This document shows, piece after piece, positions 8,271 through 17,213 of a stretch of DNA of 64,000 bases. Position 1 is the first letter of the stretch. Every line of letters begins with the position of its first letter. The notes beneath the pieces are model-generated. The model had not been told where the DNA came from, ran no database searches, and saw only the letters and a program-made list of their open reading frames with translations. The translations under genes were made by a program, and so were the position numbers. Source of the stretch: Microvirga terrae (GTDB lineage Bacteria > Pseudomonadota > Alphaproteobacteria > Rhizobiales > Beijerinckiaceae); NCBI RefSeq assembly GCF_013307435.2, contig NZ_CP102845.1, positions 2,974,001 to 3,038,000 of the forward strand, given 5' to 3'.

Positions 8271-9194
8271 TCAGGCGGCGGTCAATGTCCTGGCGAGAAG
8301 ATCGAGAACCGCCGGGCCGTCGACCCCGATGGCGACCTGAACCGGCGTTCCGTTTCCGTCCACCGTCAACGCTCCCGCCTCCTCGGTTGATCCGGTGTTG
8401 ACGACGAGGTGCAGGTCCTCGAGACGGAACAGTTCCGGCGCCAGGGCGAAGAGCATCACGCAGGGGTCATGCAGAGGACGGCTCTCCTGATGCGTCTTCG
8501 TCTCGAAATAGGATTCGACGAGATCGGCCACCATCGACGCGAGAGGCTTTCCGGCCACCCGCAGCGCCTGCGCGAACTCCCGTGAGGCGCGCACCCTCCG
8601 GGTAACGTCAAGCGGCACCAGCACGAGGGGCAGTCCCGACGACACGACCACGGCGGCGGCTTCAGGATCGGCCCACAGATTGAACTCGGAGCGCGGGCCG
8701 ACATTGCCCACCTCGTGGACCACCCCACCCATGGCGATGATCCGGCCGATGCGCCGAGCGGCATCCGGGTTGTCGATAAAGAGCCGGGCGATGTTCGTGA
8801 GCGGTCCGAGAGCGAAGATGTCGACCGCGCCGGCGGGCTGGTCGAGCAGGAATTCCGCGAGCCATGCGGCGGCAGGCAGGCTTTCCGGCGGCCGAACAGG
8901 TTCAGGCAGAGCGACGCCGCCGATTCCGTTCTCGCCATGGAGATTCAACGGTTCGGGTCCGGGCCGCGAGAGCGGCGCCGCGCCCCCCTGAACGACCGGA
9001 ATATCCTCCCGGCCCGCGAAGGCGAGCAGCCGGCCCCCATTGCGCGTCGTCGTTTCGATGCCGATGTTCCCGGCGACGGTCGTCATGCCGGCGATTGAAA
9101 ACGCCGGTGAGGCGAGAGCGAGCAGGATCCCAATGGCATCGTCGATGCCCGGGTCCGTGTCGATGACGATCAGCCGGGGTTTTGCGTCGGGCAT
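8271..9194 (-). CDS. Nucleoside hydrolase (inosine-uridine preferring family)
   Basis: This enzyme cleaves the N-glycosidic bond of ribonucleosides to give a free base and ribose. The family signature DTDPGIDDA at residues 12-20 supplies the aspartates that bind calcium and ribose. The later conserved segments FALGPLTNIA and MGGV, and the C-terminal LHDPCVMLF aspartate, are also present. Its 307 residues match the usual ~310. It lies head-to-head with the adenine deaminase-like gene, 83 bases apart, and close to a transporter operon and a phosphoribosyltransferase. That context points to purine nucleoside salvage, though substrate preference cannot be told from the motifs. Confidence 0.93.
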   Translation of the reverse strand: MPDAKPRLIVIDTDPGIDDAIGILLALASPAFSIAGMTTVAGNIGIETTTRNGGRLLAFAGREDIPVVQGGAAPLSRPGPEPLNLHGENGIGGVALPEPVRPPESLPAAAWLAEFLLDQPAGAVDIFALGPLTNIARLFIDNPDAARRIGRIIAMGGVVHEVGNVGPRSEFNLWADPEAAAVVVSSGLPLVLVPLDVTRRVRASREFAQALRVAGKPLASMVADLVESYFETKTHQESRPLHDPCVMLFALAPELFRLEDLHLVVNTGSTEEAGALTVDGNGTPVQVAIGVDGPAVLDLLARTLTAA

Positions 9195-9277
9195 GATGGG
9201 TCTAGAAACCTTGCTGTGAGTCCGTTCGACCGCTTATCCGACACCGGACGGGATTTGACCATAGCCACAGGTGCCCC

Positions 9278-11152
9278 GTGAAACCTACAGCCTCGCTCCC
9301 CGACGATCTTCTCGTGAATGCCGCGGACGAGGTGGCGATCAGACAGGACCTCGTTCTGGTCGCTCTGGGCAAGCGGCCTGCGGACCTGCTCCTGCGCGTC
9401 GGATGCCTGCTGGATGTTCATACGCGAACCTGGCTCGACGATCAGGAGATCGCCATCCGCGGCCGCCGCATCGCCTGGACGGGACCGGCGGGCACCTTTC
9501 CCGGAACGGCCGAGGCTCGGGTGGATCGGAGCGATCTCTCTGCGGTTCCAGGCTTCGGCGAGGTGCACAAGCATATCGAGAGCTCGCACCTCACGCCGGA
9601 ATACGAGGCCGCGCTCGTCCTGCCGCGCGGCAACACCTGGACCTGCGAGGCGAGCCACGAATTTTCGAACGTGGACGGGCCTCACAATCTCGAATTCTGG
9701 CTCACCGCCCGGCGCCATGGCTCGCCGATGAAGATCTTTCCGCTGCCAGGTTCGGCCGTTCCGCCGACCGCCTACGAATGGGGCGGCGGATATTACGGCT
9801 ACGACGAGCAGGCAGGATTTCTGAAGGACAGCCTTATGGTGGCGGGCCTCGACGAGGTCATGGACTGGCCCGCCGTCTGGAATCCGGACAACCCTTCGCA
9901 CAGGCGGCTCTGGGGCATGATCGAGGCGACGTTCGAGAAGCGCGGCGTGGTGGAAGGCCATGGGGCCGGCCTGCGGGATCTCCCTTCGATCAATGCATTC
10001 GCGGCCGCAGGTCTGGCATCGGACCATGAAGGTTGGACGGCCGAGGAAGTTTGGGACAAGCTCCGCCACGGCATCTTCATCGAGATCAGGCCGCATTCCA
10101 TGCCGGAAATCATCGCCGGACTTCTCCAGCGCGGTCTTTCCGACTGGTCGCAGGTCGCGTTCGCGACCGACGACCGCAGCGCTTCTGACACCCTGCGGAT
10201 GGGTGCCACGGACCACAATGTCCGTCTCGCCATCCAGTCGGGACTGCCGCCGGACATCGCGATCCAGTGCGTGACCATCAACCCGTCCCGCCACATGCGG
10301 CTGACGCCCTGGGTCGGCAGCATCGCGCCGGGCCGCTTCGCGGACATCGTTATGCTCGACGACGTTGCAAAGGTGTCCATCGCCGAGGTCTGGGCCGACG
10401 GCAAGCCTGTGTCCACAGGACAGGATTATCTCGGCCCCCTGCCCCCGATCGGCTGGCCTAACTGGGCTTCGCAGACCGTGAAGATCCAACGCCGGATCGA
10501 ACCGAAAGATTTCGCCATCGCGGCCGAGCCGGGCCGCGCCACGATGCAGGCCGCTCTCCTGCGCCCTTTCCACTGGCACGACGACTTCATTACCATGGAG
10601 CTCCCCGTCGAGAGCGGCGAGGTGCAACGGGACGCGAGCCGGAACGTCACGAAGTTCTCCATCGTCGACCGCTTCTCGGGCGATGGACGGATCTCGCGCA
10701 TGTTCTGGCTCGGCTGCGGACCCAAGACGCCCGACACGGCGGTCGGGTGCACGGTCGCGCACGACAAGCACAATCTCTGGGTCGTCGGCTCCTCCGACGA
10801 AGCCATGGCCATGGTGGCCAACCGCGTGGCGGAGATCGGAGGCGGCTGGGTCCTCGTGAGCGGTGGTAAGGTTCTTGCCGAGGTGCGCTACGAGATCGGC
10901 GGGTTGATGACGCAGCGCTCCGCAGAGGACCTCGACGCGGAGATGCAACGGCTTTATGCGGCAGCGGATCGGATCGAGTGGCTCTACGAGCCCACCTTCT
11001 CTCCACGCTGGTATCCTGGGTTTCCGGAGCGGCTCCAGTTCGCGACCCTGACCTGCGCGCCGTGGCGCTGGGTCCTGGTGGCGCCCTGCGAGGCCGCCCC
11101 GCACGGCTTCGTCAACGTGGCGACCGGGCAGACGCACCCGATCGTCTGGTAG
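9278..11152 (+). CDS. ade: Adenine deaminase-like amidohydrolase
   Basis: This 624-residue protein has the architecture of Ade: an N-terminal composite domain (LLLRVGCLLDVHTRTW), a metal-dependent TIM barrel and a long C-terminal Ade domain. The HxH metal ligands occur as EVHKHIESS near residue 97, where most family members have DxHxHIESS. Further matches are VEGHGAG, SDHEGWTAEE and ATDDRSASDTLRMG. These would convert adenine to hypoxanthine plus ammonia. It is longer than Bacillus or E. coli Ade (~580). The Asp-to-Glu and Lys changes around the first metal site leave some doubt about the exact substrate. The divergent nucleoside hydrolase could feed it free bases. Confidence 0.85.
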   Translation: MKPTASLPDDLLVNAADEVAIRQDLVLVALGKRPADLLLRVGCLLDVHTRTWLDDQEIAIRGRRIAWTGPAGTFPGTAEARVDRSDLSAVPGFGEVHKHIESSHLTPEYEAALVLPRGNTWTCEASHEFSNVDGPHNLEFWLTARRHGSPMKIFPLPGSAVPPTAYEWGGGYYGYDEQAGFLKDSLMVAGLDEVMDWPAVWNPDNPSHRRLWGMIEATFEKRGVVEGHGAGLRDLPSINAFAAAGLASDHEGWTAEEVWDKLRHGIFIEIRPHSMPEIIAGLLQRGLSDWSQVAFATDDRSASDTLRMGATDHNVRLAIQSGLPPDIAIQCVTINPSRHMRLTPWVGSIAPGRFADIVMLDDVAKVSIAEVWADGKPVSTGQDYLGPLPPIGWPNWASQTVKIQRRIEPKDFAIAAEPGRATMQAALLRPFHWHDDFITMELPVESGEVQRDASRNVTKFSIVDRFSGDGRISRMFWLGCGPKTPDTAVGCTVAHDKHNLWVVGSSDEAMAMVANRVAEIGGGWVLVSGGKVLAEVRYEIGGLMTQRSAEDLDAEMQRLYAAADRIEWLYEPTFSPRWYPGFPERLQFATLTCAPWRWVLVAPCEAAPHGFVNVATGQTHPIVW

Positions 11153-11155
11153 ACC

Positions 11156-12481
11156 TCATCCGGCCGCGTCGATGCGGGCCATCTCGGCCTTGAACGCGGC
11201 CGCGATCTGGCCCGCGTCGCGCAGGATCTTCTTGCGCTCCAGGCTCTCGACCTGGCGGCCGCGCATGATCCAGCGTCCGCCGACCATCACGTCCTGCACG
11301 TCCACCGGCATGGCGGAGAACACCAGCGTGGCGTAGATGTCGTAGACCGGCTGCAGGCGCGGCGCGGACAGGTCGATGCGGATGAGATCCGCCTGCTTAC
11401 CAGGCTCGATCGAACCGATGCGGGCGTCGAGGCCGAGCACTTGGGCCCCTTCCAGCGTCGCCATGCGCATCACCTGGGCGGCCGGCATGGGCTTACGGCT
11501 GTGGCCGAGCAGCTTCTGGAACATGGAGACCGGGCCGAACTGGCTGAACAGGTCAAGGGTGTTGCCGCTCATCGGTCCATCGGTTGCGACGCCGACCTTG
11601 ATGCCGGCCGCACGCATGGCCTCGATGGGGGCGATGCCGCGTCCCGCCTTCGCATTCGAACGCGCGTTATGGGCGACGCGCACATCCGCCTTCGCCATAC
11701 GGTCGATCTCGAACGGGTCTATATGCAGGCAATGGGCCGCGATCAGCCCGGGTCGCAGCAGACCCGCCTTCTCGACCACCGCGACGGGTCGCAGGCCGTG
11801 GTTCTTGCGGCACCACTCCATTTCGCTGTCCATCTCGGCGAGATGGAGCTGCACCGGCACGCCGGGATGCGCCTCGGCCCAACGGGCCACGCGGGCCATG
11901 ATCTCCACATCGGTCGAGTAAGGCGCATGAGGCGCAATGGAGGGAACGATCCGGTCATGCCCGGAGAACTCGGCCACCAGTTCCTCGACGAGCGCGAAGC
12001 CTTCGTCAACGGTCCCATGGTCGGGCGGATCGAAGGTTGCGAGCGTCTGGCCGACCACGCCGCGCAGCCCTGCCTGGTCCAGGGCGCGACCGACCTCCGT
12101 CTCGTAGTAATACATGTCGGCGATGGTGGTGACGCCCGCCTCGATGGATTCGAGCGCGCCGAGCAGCGTCCCGACCCGGACCATCTCGGGCGTCACGAAC
12201 TTGCGCTCCATGGGAAGCACATAGCGGAACAGACGGTCGTCCACGTCCTCGCCGAGGCCGCGGAAGAGGGTCATGGCCAGATGCGCGTGGGGATTGACCA
12301 TGCCGGGCATGATCACGTCGCCGCCGACGTCGATGATCTCGGCTCCCGCAACGGGGGGCGGCTCGCCAGACCCGAGAGCCTGGATCGTGCTCCCCTCGAC
12401 ATGCACCCATCCGCGCTCGATGACGCTCATGGTCTCGTCGATGGGAATCAGGCAGGCGTTGACGATCAGGATCGACGCCAT
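11156..12481 (-). CDS. Amidohydrolase of the SAH/MTA deaminase–chlorohydrolase group
   Basis: This 441-residue cytosolic metal-dependent hydrolase has the ATZ/TRZ-MtaD architecture. It shows the first metal site NPHAHLAMTLFRG, then HLAEMDSE, AHCLHID, and the catalytic aspartate in GVATDGPMSGNTLDLF. Relatives deaminate S-adenosylhomocysteine, methylthioadenosine, guanine or triazines. It starts at ATG 12481, overlapping the transporter ATPase stop as TGATG, so it is the last gene of the importer operon. The obvious inference is that it acts on what the importer brings in, likely an aminopurine or similar amino-heterocycle. The frame is open further upstream, but that part belongs to the ATPase gene. 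Confidence 0.9.
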   Translation of the reverse strand: MASILIVNACLIPIDETMSVIERGWVHVEGSTIQALGSGEPPPVAGAEIIDVGGDVIMPGMVNPHAHLAMTLFRGLGEDVDDRLFRYVLPMERKFVTPEMVRVGTLLGALESIEAGVTTIADMYYYETEVGRALDQAGLRGVVGQTLATFDPPDHGTVDEGFALVEELVAEFSGHDRIVPSIAPHAPYSTDVEIMARVARWAEAHPGVPVQLHLAEMDSEMEWCRKNHGLRPVAVVEKAGLLRPGLIAAHCLHIDPFEIDRMAKADVRVAHNARSNAKAGRGIAPIEAMRAAGIKVGVATDGPMSGNTLDLFSQFGPVSMFQKLLGHSRKPMPAAQVMRMATLEGAQVLGLDARIGSIEPGKQADLIRIDLSAPRLQPVYDIYATLVFSAMPVDVQDVMVGGRWIMRGRQVESLERKKILRDAGQIAAAFKAEMARIDAAG

Positions 12482-13548
12482 CACTCGTCTCCCTCGGCCG
12501 CCAGGATGGTGCATTGCTCGGGAACGGGAACGAGCTTCGCCTGGGTGCCGGCTTGCAGGGGAGCCGTGAGGCTGCCGTTGGCGACGAGGGGGCCAGCCGT
12601 GGTCTCGCACTGATACTGGTAGGCCCTGCCGAGATAGGTTCTCAGGCCCAGCCTTGCCGGAAGCCCTTCGGCGGCCGCATCGGTCGAAACGACGAGCCCA
12701 TCCGGGCGCGTGGCAAGCAGGAAGGTGTCGGGAACGGCACCGAACAGGCTCTGCGAGAGACGCAGCCGCATCCCTGCCGTCTCGGCCGTCACCCCGTCGC
12801 CGTCGCGCGACACCACCTGGAACGGGATGATGTTCTCGAACCCGACGAAACGGGCCACGAAGGTATTGGCGGGGCGCCGGTAGAGCACCTCCGGCCGGTC
12901 GAACTGCATGAGACGCCCGGCATGCATGATCGCGACGCGGTCGGAGATCGAGAACGCCTCCTCCTGGTCGTGCGTGACATAGACCGACGTGGTTCCGTTC
13001 GCCCGCTGGAGCTGGCGGATCTCGACGCGCATGTCGACCCTGAGCTTCGCGTCGAGGTTCGAGAGCGGCTCGTCGAACATCAGCAGCGGCGGCTCGATCA
13101 CGAGCGCCCGGGCGAGAGCGACACGCTGCTTCTGCCCGCCCGAGAGCGCTCCGGGCGCTCGGCTCGCCAGAGCCGAAAGCCCGACGCGCTCCAGCATCGC
13201 CATGGCCCGCCTCCGGCGTTCATCCGTGGCAATCCCGCGCTGCTTCAACCCGAAGGCGACGTTGTCGAGGACGGAAAGGTGCGGGAACAGGGCGTAGTTC
13301 TGGAAGACGAGGCCGATGTCGCGCTTATGGGTCGGCAGGCGCGTCAGGTCGCGACCGCCCAGCGTGATTGATCCGCTGGTGGGCGACAGGAATCCGGCGA
13401 TGAGCCGCAGGGTCGTGGTCTTGCCGCAGCCGCTGGCGCCAAGGAGGGACACGAGCTCGCCCGCCTGGACCGAGAGCGAGAGATCTTCGAGGACCTTGGT
13501 CGTCCCGTAATGGGCGGAGACGGCTTCGAGATGGAGAGGCTGGGTCAC
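12481..13548 (-). CDS. ABC importer ATPase, PotA-like
   Basis: This encodes 355 residues. Walker A GASGCGKTT is at 37-45, the signature LSGGQKQR at 135-142 and Walker B LLMFDE at 155-160. A C-terminal TOBE-like regulatory domain covers about 240-350 (FLLATRPDGLVV). This domain order is typical of the spermidine/putrescine and Fe/thiamine importer ATPases. It is the fourth gene of the operon, 6 bases after permease 2. It energises import across the inner membrane by the two permeases below. The polyamine-type label is by family; the deaminase in the same operon argues for a different substrate. Confidence 0.93.
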   Translation of the reverse strand: MTQPLHLEAVSAHYGTTKVLEDLSLSVQAGELVSLLGASGCGKTTTLRLIAGFLSPTSGSITLGGRDLTRLPTHKRDIGLVFQNYALFPHLSVLDNVAFGLKQRGIATDERRRRAMAMLERVGLSALASRAPGALSGGQKQRVALARALVIEPPLLMFDEPLSNLDAKLRVDMRVEIRQLQRANGTTSVYVTHDQEEAFSISDRVAIMHAGRLMQFDRPEVLYRRPANTFVARFVGFENIIPFQVVSRDGDGVTAETAGMRLRLSQSLFGAVPDTFLLATRPDGLVVSTDAAAEGLPARLGLRTYLGRAYQYQCETTAGPLVANGSLTAPLQAGTQAKLVPVPEQCTILAAEGDE

Positions 13549-13554
13549 GGAAAG

Positions 13555-14346
13555 CTACTTCGCAAGAAAGGTGAGGCCGAGGGTCCGCTCAACGATGGCC
13601 ATGACGGCCACCGTGAGGAACATCAGAAGGACGGACACGGAGGCGACCGTCGGGTCGAAGAACTGCTCCACATGGGCGAGGATCTGGATCGGCAGGGTGC
13701 TGATGCCCGGCCCCGTCAGGAAGAGCGACACCGATACGTCGTTGAGCGAGGTGATGAAGGCGAGGATGAACGCCGCGATCACCCCTCCCCTGACATTCGG
13801 CAGAACGATGGTGAAGAACGTCTTCACCGGAGCGCTGCCCAGGCTGATCGCCGCCTCCTCGATGGAGAAGTCGAAGGACGCGAGGCTCGCGCTGATCACC
13901 CGAACCACGTAGGGCAGGACGATGAGCGTGTGGCCGATGAGGAGGGCCAGGAAGATCGGCGCTCCGGTCCCGACCGTCAGCGACTTCAGAAGGGCGAAGC
14001 CGAACACGATTTCGGGCACGAGGATCGGCAGGACGAACAGCGTGCCGAGCCATTTCGGCAGTTCGACCCGGAAACGATTGAGCGCATAAGCCGCCGGGAT
14101 GCCGATCAGCAGCGCGATCAGCGTCCCGAGGAACGCGATCTGCAAGCTGGTGACGATGGTCCGCCGGAAGGCGCTGATCTGGAAGATGTTCTCGAACCAG
14201 CGCAGGGACAGCCCCTGCGGCGGAAAGGTCAGATACGTCGTGTCGCTGAGGGCCGCGCCGACCACGATGACGAGCGGCACCATCAGGAAAAGATAGACCA
14301 GCGCCGCAACGACGATGAGCAGGGGATGAGGTCTGTCGGACATCAC
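13555..14346 (-). CDS. ABC importer permease, PotC-like
   Basis: This is a 263-residue inner-membrane permease with about six helices. It carries the cytoplasmic EAA loop (IEEAAISLGSAPVKTF, around residue 160-175) that contacts the ATPase. Its start overlaps the stop of the first permease by 4 bases. It is the usual second half of a heteromeric PotB/PotC-type channel. The N-terminal helix (LLIVVAALVYLFLMVPLVIV) precedes a periplasmic segment. The substrate is not deducible from the sequence. Confidence 0.92.
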   Translation of the reverse strand: MMSDRPHPLLIVVAALVYLFLMVPLVIVVGAALSDTTYLTFPPQGLSLRWFENIFQISAFRRTIVTSLQIAFLGTLIALLIGIPAAYALNRFRVELPKWLGTLFVLPILVPEIVFGFALLKSLTVGTGAPIFLALLIGHTLIVLPYVVRVISASLASFDFSIEEAAISLGSAPVKTFFTIVLPNVRGGVIAAFILAFITSLNDVSVSLFLTGPGISTLPIQILAHVEQFFDPTVASVSVLLMFLTVAVMAIVERTLGLTFLAK

Positions 14347-15191
14347 GTGGCCATGGGGTTGATGCGGCGGGCGATGTGGCTCATCGCGAGAACGATGGAG
14401 ATCGTGATCACCGTCATGATGGCGGCGATGGTCGAGGCGCCGACCCAGTCGAAGGACACCATGGCACGCTGCTGCAGGAGCGTCGCGAGCACGGTCTGGC
14501 GTTCCCCGCCCAGAAGCTGCGGCGTGGCGTAGGCCGTGAAGCTGCCCGTGAAGACCAGCACGGCGCCGACGATGAGCCCGGGCACGGCCAGGGGAAGCAG
14601 CACCTGCCAGAACGTCGCCATGGGCGATGCGCCCAGCGACGAGGAGGCCTGCAGCACGTCCTTGGGGATGTTCTCCAGGACGCCCACCAGGGACAGGACC
14701 ATCAGCGGCACAAAGAGATAGACCATCCCGACGATGACGGCGCCCTGCGTGTAGAGCATCTCGAGCGGTTCATCGACGACCCCGAGCGCGAGCAGGGCCT
14801 GGTTCAGGATGCCGTTGCGGCCCAGAATGATGAGCCAGGCGAAGGCGCGGACCACGACGCCGGTCAGAAGCGGAAACACGGCCGCCACGATGAGAAGGCT
14901 CTTCAGCTTGCCCGGCGCGCGAGACACCACATAGGCGGTCATGAAGCCGAAGATCAGGGAGATGATCGTCGTCAAGGCCGAGATCTGCAGGGTCCGGAAC
15001 AGGACGGTCGTGCGGAAGCCGCTGTTGAAATAGGAGATGTAGGGAGCGAAGGCCCCACGCGGGTCCATGAAGGTGCCGGCGATCACGGCCCCGATCGGTA
15101 CGATCAGGAACGCGATCACGGCGAGTGTGGCGGGCGCCGTCAGCGCCCACCCGGTTGCGCCGTTCCGGCGCCAGAAGCGTCTCGATGTCAT
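14343..15191 (-). CDS. ABC importer permease, PotB-like
   Basis: This is a 282-residue permease with six predicted helices. Its EAA-type loop reads DVLQASSSLGASPMATFWQV, the contact site for the ATPase. The short basic N-terminus (MTSRRFWRRNG) fits a cytoplasmic start. It follows the substrate-binding protein gene by 10 bases and overlaps the next permease by ATGA. Together with the other three genes it forms a complete binding-protein-dependent importer. Confidence 0.92.
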   Translation of the reverse strand: MTSRRFWRRNGATGWALTAPATLAVIAFLIVPIGAVIAGTFMDPRGAFAPYISYFNSGFRTTVLFRTLQISALTTIISLIFGFMTAYVVSRAPGKLKSLLIVAAVFPLLTGVVVRAFAWLIILGRNGILNQALLALGVVDEPLEMLYTQGAVIVGMVYLFVPLMVLSLVGVLENIPKDVLQASSSLGASPMATFWQVLLPLAVPGLIVGAVLVFTGSFTAYATPQLLGGERQTVLATLLQQRAMVSFDWVGASTIAAIMTVITISIVLAMSHIARRINPMAT

Positions 15192-15201
15192 GATGACCGG
15201 A

Positions 15202-16242
15202 TTATTTCCCGAAGACCTCGCTCCAGGCGTCGAGCCAGTCGCTCTTGGCCGCGTTGAGCTTCTCGTAATCGAGACGCTTCAGCGACGAGATCATCTTCTG
15301 GCCATAGGTCCAGCGGGCGGCCTCCTCGGGCTTGAGCTGCACGGCGGTGGCCACCGGAGCATCCACGCCGCGCTCGGCCAGCGTCTGCTGGATCTTGGGA
15401 TCGAGGATGAAGTTGATGAACTGGTGCGCGAGTTCGGGGTTCGCCGCCCCCTTGGCGATGTTCACCGTGTTGAGGGTGGCGTAGTCGCCCTCCTTCAGCT
15501 CGGCCCAGCGCACGGTCGGGACCGCGGCCTGGATCTGGGCGAGGGTGAAGTCCTGGGCCATGGCGACCGAGACCTCCCCGGTGGAGAACAGGTTCACGAG
15601 CTCCGAGCCCGTATTGTAGTTCTTGACCACATTGGGCTTCAGCTGCTCGAGAGCCTTGAAGGCCGCGCTCTCGTCCTTGTAAGGATCGACGCCGGCCTTG
15701 TTGGCCGCGACGAGAACCGTCATCGGGCCGGCCGTGGTGGTGATGCCCGGCAGGGAGACGCGGCGCTTGAGATCATCGCGCCACAGGTCGTTCCAGGATG
15801 TGATCGGGGCCGACACCTTGGCGCTGTCGTAGATGATGCCGACGCGTCCGATGGTATAGGCCGGGCCGTATTTGCCCTGCGGCTCCTTGGCGAGATCGTA
15901 GATGCCATTGACGTTGGGGATCTTGGAGCGGTCGACGGGCTGGAACAGCCCCTCCTGGATCCCAAGCTGCGAATAGCTGTCGGTCAGGTAGACGACGTCG
16001 ACCCCGCTGCCGCCGCGGATCTTGATCTTGTTCAGGCGATCGGCGTTGTTGCCTGTTTCAAAGACCAGTTCGCAGCCACACTGGGCGCGGAACGGCCTGA
16101 GAATGATCTCTTCCAGCTTGTCGCCGTTGAAGCCCCACCAGGAAATCGTCAGGGTCTTGTTCTGGGCCACGGCCGGCCCCCCGGCCAGAGCGGTCAGAAC
16201 AAGAGCCATGCCCGCCAAAGGTTTCTGCCAACGCCCTACCAT
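15202..16242 (-). CDS. Periplasmic solute-binding protein, PotD-like
   Basis: This encodes 346 residues from the ATG at 16242, with GGGAG about 9 bases upstream. A longer open start at 16278 would place the signal peptide internally, so I reject it. The signal peptide (LAGMALVLTALAGGPAVA) is followed by the mature start QNKTLTISWWG. The fold is the type 2 periplasmic binding protein of the polyamine/opine/phosphonate/thiamine group, with VVYLTDSYSQLGI and AYTIGRVGIIYD as typical stretches. It is the first gene of the operon, as expected for the most abundant subunit. The ligand is unknown; operon context suggests a purine-like or other deaminatable compound. Confidence 0.92.
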   Translation of the reverse strand: MVGRWQKPLAGMALVLTALAGGPAVAQNKTLTISWWGFNGDKLEEIILRPFRAQCGCELVFETGNNADRLNKIKIRGGSGVDVVYLTDSYSQLGIQEGLFQPVDRSKIPNVNGIYDLAKEPQGKYGPAYTIGRVGIIYDSAKVSAPITSWNDLWRDDLKRRVSLPGITTTAGPMTVLVAANKAGVDPYKDESAAFKALEQLKPNVVKNYNTGSELVNLFSTGEVSVAMAQDFTLAQIQAAVPTVRWAELKEGDYATLNTVNIAKGAANPELAHQFINFILDPKIQQTLAERGVDAPVATAVQLKPEEAARWTYGQKMISSLKRLDYEKLNAAKSDWLDAWSEVFGK

Positions 16243-16430
16243 CTGAGGATCTCCCGGGTTCCACTGTATCACGGCCAAGGGAAAGGGTGCCGATGCCCTT
16301 TACGCGGTCGATGACCGCCCTACGGGGTCCACGCATTAACACAACCACGGCCGCTGGAAAGCCCCGCCCGCCGAGGACCCTGCCTACCTTACAGCCATTC
16401 TGCTCAAAAAACCTGCAAATCAAAGGCACC

Positions 16431-17117
16431 CTATTCGGGAGCCCAGGCACCGGCCGCATTCCGCTTCAGGCGCGGGGTCCGGAGCACCCCCACGACCCGG
16501 TCCCGCGCTCCGGGAAAGACCGCCGAGACCGGCTCCTTCCACGCGTCCGTCTGAAGCATCGCCGCCCCGATGGCGACCGGTCGGACGCCACAGGTGTCCA
16601 GCAGCCGAAGGGCGGCGGCGATCGAGCGACCGCTGCTGATCACGTCGTCGACCAGCAGCACCTGCCGGCTTTCGACCAGCGGCAGCATGCGCGGATCGAG
16701 ATAGAGGCGCTTCACCTGCTCGGGACTGGTGATGGAGCTCATCGGGACGGAGAGCTCGTCGCGGTACCAGAACTTGCGCGAGGTCCCGAGCGGGACGTAG
16801 CGGGCATGCCCCAGCTTTTTCGCCGTGCCGCTCGCCAGCGTCAGTCCGAGGGTCGGCAGTCCGATCACCACCTCCGGGTCGAAGGGTCGGACCAGTTCGG
16901 CGAGGCTGGCGCACAGCGCTTCCTCGACGGCGAAGCCGGCCTGGTTGATGATGAGGGACGCCAGCGCGTGCTCTCCGTCGGCCAGCTCGCGGATCGGAAG
17001 ACGCAACTGGCGCCCGTCCGCGAAATCGGCCGGGAAGAACCCGCGATGCCCGTCGGACGGCGACGGGTCGAATGTTCGAGGCGGATGGATTTCCTGCCAG
17101 AAATCGTGCGGCTGCAT
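16431..17117 (-). CDS. Phosphoribosyltransferase family protein
   Basis: This encodes 228 residues from ATG 17117 (MQPHDFWQEI). The PRPP-binding signature VLLVDDVISSGRS sits near residue 155, and a long insertion ahead of it (FWYRDELSVPMSSI) resembles the flexible hood region. Such type I PRTases join a free base to PRPP; adenine- and xanthine/guanine-type enzymes share this motif. Its place between the importer and the M20 gene suggests base salvage. The frame extends upstream to 17363, but that part overlaps the divergent gene and lacks family character. The gap of 188 bases to the importer operon suggests a separate promoter for that operon. Confidence 0.85.
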   Translation of the reverse strand: MQPHDFWQEIHPPRTFDPSPSDGHRGFFPADFADGRQLRLPIRELADGEHALASLIINQAGFAVEEALCASLAELVRPFDPEVVIGLPTLGLTLASGTAKKLGHARYVPLGTSRKFWYRDELSVPMSSITSPEQVKRLYLDPRMLPLVESRQVLLVDDVISSGRSIAAALRLLDTCGVRPVAIGAAMLQTDAWKEPVSAVFPGARDRVVGVLRTPRLKRNAAGAWAPE

Positions 17118-17213
17118 CGCTCGTCTCGTTCCTCGAATTGTACAGGATGATTGTCGTGGGTGTTCAGCCGCGTTATCGAACGATTCCGGCCGCAAATCCA
17201 GGACGACATCGCG

